Assembly: GCA_029245955.1 (NCBI GenBank)
Contig: JAQWOH010000012.1
Span: 1 to 39,943, forward strand
Length of the DNA stretch: 39,943 nucleotides
Source of the DNA: Fuerstiella sp.
GTDB taxonomy: Bacteria > Planctomycetota > Planctomycetia > Planctomycetales > Planctomycetaceae
Direction: 5' to 3'
The notes beneath the pieces were generated by a model. That model made no database searches and had not been told where the DNA came from. It saw only the letters and a list, made by a program, of their open reading frames with translations. Of the stretch, positions 36,901 through 39,943 are shown in pieces; within the stretch, counting starts at the first letter, position 1, and each line of letters starts with the position of its first letter. The position numbers were made by a program, and so were the translations under genes.

Positions 36901-37107
36901 GTAAGTCGGAGTCTGCGACGGGACGAAGGTTCTATTCGGATCAACATCGTCTACTGAAGCTGCATCAGTATCTGCGCTGCGCGCACTGTCGGCACCATCA
37001 TGCTCGCTGGAAGACGGAGCCATTTCCCCGCCCGGTGTTGTGGGGGACGCATCTTCGTTGGAATGTTCATTCGAACGATCTGTTCCATCATCATGATTGC
37101 TGACCAT
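30970..37107 (-). CDS. Ser/Thr protein kinase with membrane span and WD40 propellers
   Basis: Giant signalling protein, 2,045 aa. Residues 1-320 are acidic and low-complexity, with RTFVPS and TVVM repeats. The kinase (about 327-612) has LAEGGMGAIYVAK, Lys356 in LAIKTLK, Glu389, catalytic loop NRDLKPEN (Asp462) and DWG (Asp480). HRD is thus NRD and DFG is DWG. A TPR-like helical part (640-710), one membrane helix (about 715-735) and a long coiled coil (740-870) follow. About fifteen WD40-like units (ending e.g. SVGVWDV, TAVIWDT, AAHLWDL) fill the rest, probably outside the cytoplasm as two propellers. ATG 37107 is one base after the upstream stop; an in-frame upstream Met at 37167 overlaps that gene and is unlikely. 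Confidence 0.93.
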   Translation of the reverse strand: MVSNHDDGTDRSNEHSNEDASPTTPGGEMAPSSSEHDGADSARSADTDAASVDDVDPNRTFVPSQTPTYQGSDSSVRQKNEEAGNPNRTFVPSETPTADGLDRGLEDNNTSAAASDEDDFNSTVVMGDRPAADDSEPVPSAADDFESTVVMGDRPAADDSVKAGFDTVVMPQGGEETGESGGDNFDMTVVMGDLPPEDDSMKAGTESDTVVMPPGDLPSASDSAVAGGVESGTEQTQVFSRTMGMRGLTEDEYDEWQQDVAAKSVSDTDPGPMNELPDTGDSALGKRTQIWSKQSGDGLDFSLNVCSRPVAGDDQFGSRSGSGKPDYDVVEKLAEGGMGAIYVAKQTSLDRELAIKTLKPLKDREKKNYESQGRMSQVDKQRREMFLSEALVTSNLVHPHIIPIHDLCQTVDGSPFYSMKLVNGTPWNERIVEMSQEDNLEVLHKVCDAMAYAHHNGVVNRDLKPENIMLGEFGEVLVLDWGLAVPALEADKNRFTSPSASFGAGTPAYMSPELWTGPPDAIGTWSDIYLLGAILYEVITTKAPHTFPDPDSSAGRSGLWVVIDNVVRTNQIRETSATGELMDIAAKAMSTDPKGRHRTVLEFQEEIKNFQNHEESRRLADRATQTLSEVGANGGNRGYQDYQTAAALFDEAHVAWPENKHARNGLRETRLAYAELAHENGDYDLGLQIAEQEQGPDFTELAGKLTRARRFRNGLKYGTIAAVLITVLFGSFSFLQWRQITALVGTKATLEGEVKDAENKRKDAEYKATLADQKVAAADQELKAATIKVADADAKLVAAKVRLSDANTKVAESTAAVAVLEQQKTLLDADKKRLTKERVRAEVELRNLSIASLIRSADYAAALQRVEELLTALDEEPALADLPDIEKKQRIEELKARQRQLMKRALPNKVPVQSQVISPSGRIVVWGDREGWLVVWQLELEADELPEKPLLRISLGAPVSRVCIGKDDDLIAAAAGHTLHLYRLSDREHTKIEGHDQDVTAVELGNGYLLSADSGGSIRAWDLKSLQQRWSIRSSSDIRDLAILQTEGCFLYAGSRGGESSDVLAYRLPPDSSPEERPQRLGQLRFPRNRNFPPKRIAVSPDESLLLISNSRNGDVLLLPRAAMTDQSGRNQFPFIHAADLDLSAVTGSPLADRRHQRPVNSIDFSADGKRVVTASDDRSVGVWDVSPGGDSSSGSVAMTLLHRLEGHGARVNAAGFLNAAGTRVLSASSDRYCRIWNVLEYKDDRRAIEAAFDLARTSAVPHFFPGDLLPSMIPGSRNDVPGPGAENLTVAVRTPDDLSFAQGDGLSSSRYFLTAARPRRDLSKVHADDSAPDYVVLNANGFIQRGALNSVELSFDGTRAVTGASDGTAVIWDTKTGRPVTGASSRSRFAPKSGSFEEGHHSNVSRLRFLPPDGKVLLTTGFDGNLCLWRSDLGKSGVGAQQVRVQGLGLVNAIAASPDGQFIVTSAAADDDRRVGQAVIWRTRDLLESSQPQPTATLQGFHRGEVSAVAVGPDGKKIVTGASDGRVAFWSADSGQLIAGDRIHAKNTIVSHLEWVTDDSVLSTGFDGRLLTVKVVNDFGRQGTGSAESQDALTSMQVVGSYKHDRIPIERVCFSPECDQFVTVSVRTDKAQKTTSYEMQLWNTGDLNAVRNIQPATVQDLPPQRIATVDWSPDGRRLAAVVDGNLQVFSTATWRVQKVLEAPGLGISDAVFAPQSVATSANEQITSTPETGLSDVIATFDGTAAHLWDLENYTHLADFRPLFAVQSTALSVGPDQPLLLTGDRAVRIFQADADSPGYGHTLSKISDPHRGVVTSLSFARGNRFFVSSGADGSAALWEWKADISESRLVRWLRTEGAAVVHVAWSSDGADILLVCADGCVSVLSAEDSEQNSVDITISAAGPLRLECGDYAADGRSIAVGGQLTESGASIGWIYTLDDDDSIPPQLHCKINGHDAGGIRTLAFLPDSPYVVTGGADGAAIAWNWQPQRTQTPGLQAYEAYQFLVDGDVRAHRAPINSLAVSSAGNIATASDDGTSIVWKNPFRQ
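36469..36750 (-). repeat. TVVM repeats in the kinase N-terminus
   Basis: Coding repeats around residues 123-126, 148-151, 167-170, 188-191 and 209-212, each a TVVM core usually within F-[DNE]-x-T-V-V-M-G-D-x-P and followed by an acidic DDS. Two units share a nearly identical nucleotide core (ggacggtcgcccataacaac), pointing to recent duplication. Confidence 0.85.
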
Positions 37108-37108
37108 A

Positions 37109-39943
37109 TCATTCACCGTCAGTTGCAGAATACAGCGCCGCCATCTGCGACGTTGCTTCAGGTTCATTCTTCAATTCTATGCCACTTCCGTCGTCCATTT
37201 TTCGGACAACACGGGCCACACGACGCAGTTCTAACTGCTTCCTCTCCACCTGACGCCGCCAGCGGGCGGCCTTCGTGAATCCGGTAAGCAGTAAACCCGA
37301 AACAGCCTGTTCCACGGCTTCGTCCTGCACATCTTCATCTTCATCAGAGTCGTCAGTCATGTCGCCCGAGTCGGTCTGCTGCGGACCGACTGGCATTGTG
37401 CCGTCCGAGGAAACTCGAGTTTGTGACGTTTCTGCATCGGGACGGTCGTCACCATTTTCGCCGGACGGAAGAGGGTCGACCGGCTGCTCGAATTCCAGTT
37501 CCTTCAGTTCGTACGGTTCAAAGGTCTGCGGCAATTCTTCAGTCGCCGGCCCCGGACGCCCCCCTGTTATTTCAAACTTCACAATCGGCCGTTCAACTTT
37601 CTGTCCACTGGTTTCGGTTATCAGCCACACTTCGTACCCGGAACCATCGCTCAGCTCCGGGTTATCACGAATGAACGTTTCAAAGCTGTCACGATTGGAA
37701 ATGAAAGTGTTGTTTCGAATTGTGGGTATAACGATCTCCGCATCGGCGTCCAGTTCAAAATGACGCCTGATCTGCAGATACACCTCAGTGCCAACAGCGG
37801 CCTCCGAAGCAGCCCCTGCACCAAATTCGACGTCTCCTGAAATTTCGGAGACAAGAACCAACGCCTCCTGAGACTCAGCCAATGGTATGTCCGTCGTCGG
37901 TCTTTCCTGGGGCGCGAATGCCACAAATCCTGGCGCTGGTCCGGTCAGGAACTCCCATTCTGCCAGGCCCACTGGCGTCCCGGAAGGCGTCGCGTCAAGA
38001 TTACTGAACGGCAACTGAGCCGCCTCCTGTGAAAGCTGATGCAGTGGATTTGTGTCTGTGGAACTCAACAGAGCCAGAGCGACTGCGGTCGGCGTAACCA
38101 ACTGCCCGTTCGCATCTGAGACGACAAATGGCTCCGGCGCCCCCAGAGGGTCAAAGGACGGAACATCGGGCGTCGCCCCTCCCCAAACATTAATTGATTC
38201 ATGCTGGGCAACTGAGAAACGGACGCCAATAAGCCCGGGGTTCAATTCTCGGCCATTGCGATCATTTGGCGTCACGATCAAATCAAAGGCGGCGTACAGG
38301 TGAGGAATAATGTAATCCTTGCCACCATCGTCAATGTAGAAGATCGTCTTATCAGCATCATCGAGCGAGAACGCAAATTCGTCGGGATTGGCCGTTGGCG
38401 TCGCATCTCCGGCCGGTCCGGACGCTGTCAGATCTGACAATGTGACCACGCCCCAATCGACAACAACTTCAAGATTTTCCTCACCAACAACACCAAACAG
38501 AAAATTGAGTGATCCCAGAAAATCGCCACCGACCGACGTCAGACTGCTTCTCATGTTCACGCTGTCAGCCAACGAAACGAAAGCAGCGTCGGCAACTGCC
38601 CCCATCGATGCGAACGCGGTCGGACGAGGCACAATCTGTTTGGCGACACCACCGTCCGTACGAACCTCAATATTATTGCCCAGAGTGACGTCACCACTGC
38701 CACTGACTGACCCGGCAATGATAGTCAACTTGTCACCCGTAACGTCATCAAATATACCCGCGGAGGTATTCTCATCACTGCTGATAATCGTGTTATCCAT
38801 TAACGTAAAATCGCCATTTCGACTAATCAGCGTAATCGCTTCATCAATGCTTGTCGTCAGTGTATTGTGAGCGGCCTCGATGTTCTGCGAGACTGTGAGA
38901 TCACCGCTGGAAGTAACGTTAATATCGCCTGCGTTTGTGTCCACACCAGCCGTTGTAACAAAGGTCAACAAAGGCCCGACCTCGCCGATAACCAGTCCCG
39001 TGCCGTCTGAGTCCAAGAAGACGACGTTACCGTCCGTTGAGGTGTTCCGAACCGCAAGAGTGTTGATTGTGTTGTCTGCGGCACTCAGCGTCACGTTCTG
39101 CCCAATCAGGGGCGAATCAAGAATTAAGCCCAATTCATCGGCTATGATTACGCCCTCGGCATTCTGCAGAATCGCCTGGCCACTCAGAATTCTGGCATCC
39201 GCTGTACCGACGTCTAACACCTTGTTCAGTGTCAATGCACCACCAGTCACCAACAACATGTCATGCGAGGAAGAGTTAACTCCGGCTAATGTCACGTCGG
39301 TCATCTCCGAAATCGACGAATCAAAGGCGACAACAGTCGACGTTACTGACACCTCACCCACGATCAAATCGTTAGTCTCGACAAGGTGAACGGGACCACC
39401 TCCCGCGAACGCGGCTACAACATTGACATCGGTATCAAGACCTCCGACAACAGAGGCCACACTACCAATGCCTCCGTTGCCGTCTGCGGCATTCGAGATC
39501 ACCGCATCTGCCATCAACCGCAGACCATTAGCCGTTATATTGACCGAAACACTATCATTACTGTCCAGTACTGAGCCTTCCGCCAACAAACTCACATTTC
39601 CACTACCCGCGTCAACGTGACTGACCAGGATATCACCTTCGTTGTCAGCCGCAAATCGAACATTACCTCCACCAGAAATAATCGACGTGCCGGCCAGCAT
39701 GTCGATGCCCCTCACCGCATCCATATCACTATTTGTCGCCCGCAAATATACTGAACCACCGCCGGTCGTCAGCACGGCGTTGACGTCCACGTCATCCGCC
39801 GCGTTCAGCGTAATATGGCCCGTCCCCGAAAGCACGCCCGCGTTGATCACCACGTCGCTGCCCGCCGTACCGCCGGTACGAGATTCCAGCAGAACGTCGC
39901 CCGGGCCATCCGCACTCACACCCGTCGCGTCCCCGCCACCGTT
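37109..39943 (-). CDS. Giant surface or secreted beta-strand repeat protein (5' end off the right edge)
   Basis: C-terminal 944 residues of a much larger protein; the frame is open to base 39943, and a GTG at 39919 is not a likely start. The visible N-terminal ~450 residues are Gly/Asp/Asn/Val-rich with irregular short repeats of the type G-D-[IV]-x-V-x-x-x-G-x-L-T, typical of beta-helical filamentous-haemagglutinin-like adhesins. The next part (about 480-800) is less repetitive, with acidic loops. The last ~100 residues are an acidic linker (DDSDEDEDVQDE), a short hydrophobic patch (SGLLLTGF) and a basic helix (RRQVERKQLELRRVARVVRK). No autotransporter barrel or LPxTG motif is seen. It ends one base before the kinase gene. 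Confidence 0.8.
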   Translation of the reverse strand, partial: NGGGDATGVSADGPGDVLLESRTGGTAGSDVVINAGVLSGTGHITLNAADDVDVNAVLTTGGGSVYLRATNSDMDAVRGIDMLAGTSIISGGGNVRFAADNEGDILVSHVDAGSGNVSLLAEGSVLDSNDSVSVNITANGLRLMADAVISNAADGNGGIGSVASVVGGLDTDVNVVAAFAGGGPVHLVETNDLIVGEVSVTSTVVAFDSSISEMTDVTLAGVNSSSHDMLLVTGGALTLNKVLDVGTADARILSGQAILQNAEGVIIADELGLILDSPLIGQNVTLSAADNTINTLAVRNTSTDGNVVFLDSDGTGLVIGEVGPLLTFVTTAGVDTNAGDINVTSSGDLTVSQNIEAAHNTLTTSIDEAITLISRNGDFTLMDNTIISSDENTSAGIFDDVTGDKLTIIAGSVSGSGDVTLGNNIEVRTDGGVAKQIVPRPTAFASMGAVADAAFVSLADSVNMRSSLTSVGGDFLGSLNFLFGVVGEENLEVVVDWGVVTLSDLTASGPAGDATPTANPDEFAFSLDDADKTIFYIDDGGKDYIIPHLYAAFDLIVTPNDRNGRELNPGLIGVRFSVAQHESINVWGGATPDVPSFDPLGAPEPFVVSDANGQLVTPTAVALALLSSTDTNPLHQLSQEAAQLPFSNLDATPSGTPVGLAEWEFLTGPAPGFVAFAPQERPTTDIPLAESQEALVLVSEISGDVEFGAGAASEAAVGTEVYLQIRRHFELDADAEIVIPTIRNNTFISNRDSFETFIRDNPELSDGSGYEVWLITETSGQKVERPIVKFEITGGRPGPATEELPQTFEPYELKELEFEQPVDPLPSGENGDDRPDAETSQTRVSSDGTMPVGPQQTDSGDMTDDSDEDEDVQDEAVEQAVSGLLLTGFTKAARWRRQVERKQLELRRVARVVRKMDDGSGIELKNEPEATSQMAALYSATDGE

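Noticed and set aside
1..39943. Possible tRNA, rRNA, CRISPR array, insertion sequence or attachment site.
   Set aside because: No cloverleaf, rRNA segment, regularly spaced direct repeats, transposase or terminal inverted repeats were seen on either strand by eye; a covariance-model scan was not possible here.

Overview
The window looks like part of a planctomycete chromosome (phylum Planctomycetota, PVC superphylum). Supporting signs are a 2,045-residue Ser/Thr kinase/WD40 membrane protein next to a giant glycine/aspartate-rich surface protein, a Tat-exported Gfo/Idh/MocA oxidoreductase, a split cytochrome b complex with a very large multiheme c subunit, and a Chlamydia-like class Ic ribonucleotide reductase. 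Gene starts often lack a Shine-Dalgarno site. The species cannot be named from sequence alone.

Region 1 (1-18,234, all minus strand) is one long respiratory gene set. In transcription order it encodes a Rieske protein with an unusual repeat-bearing cytoplasmic tail, a b6-like cytochrome b, a long subunit-IV-like cytochrome b half, and a 1,289-residue octaheme cytochrome c with a membrane anchor and coiled coil. Next come a cupredoxin-like lipoprotein, a diheme cytochrome c lipoprotein, cytochrome oxidase subunits II and I, haem A synthase, haem O synthase, oxidase subunits III and IV, and an ABC-2 exporter pair whose permease runs off the left edge. Spacing is tight, with several 4-bp ATGA overlaps. 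The set would carry electrons from quinol to oxygen. No classical cytochrome c1 is present, so the octaheme protein is the likely replacement and perhaps a bridge to the oxidase.

Region 2 (18,235-24,061, plus strand) follows a 629-bp divergent gap. It holds an ABC-F ATPase, a Tat-exported Gfo/Idh/MocA protein, a HIT-family hydrolase starting at TTG, and a secreted DUF3500 protein closed by a clear intrinsic terminator.

Region 3 (24,132-30,500, minus strand) holds a membrane protein with a YHS/TRASH-like metal-binding segment, then nrdA-nrdB. NrdB has Phe in place of the radical Tyr, with every metal ligand aligned to the Chlamydia trachomatis Mn/Fe enzyme. About 410 bp upstream of nrdA lies a strong sigma70-type promoter flanked by two NrdR-like boxes exactly 31 bp apart. 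The leader between carries a second promoter candidate, a long hairpin and a G9/C9 tract.

Region 4 (30,970-39,943, minus strand) is a two-gene unit. The 3' part of a giant beta-strand-rich surface protein, open at the right edge, is followed after one base by a Ser/Thr kinase with TVVM-repeat N-terminus, one membrane span, a coiled coil and a long C-terminal series of WD40 repeats.

The best candidates for undescribed biology are the octaheme-c quinol oxidase assembly (with its Rieske tail repeats) and the coupled surface-protein/kinase pair.
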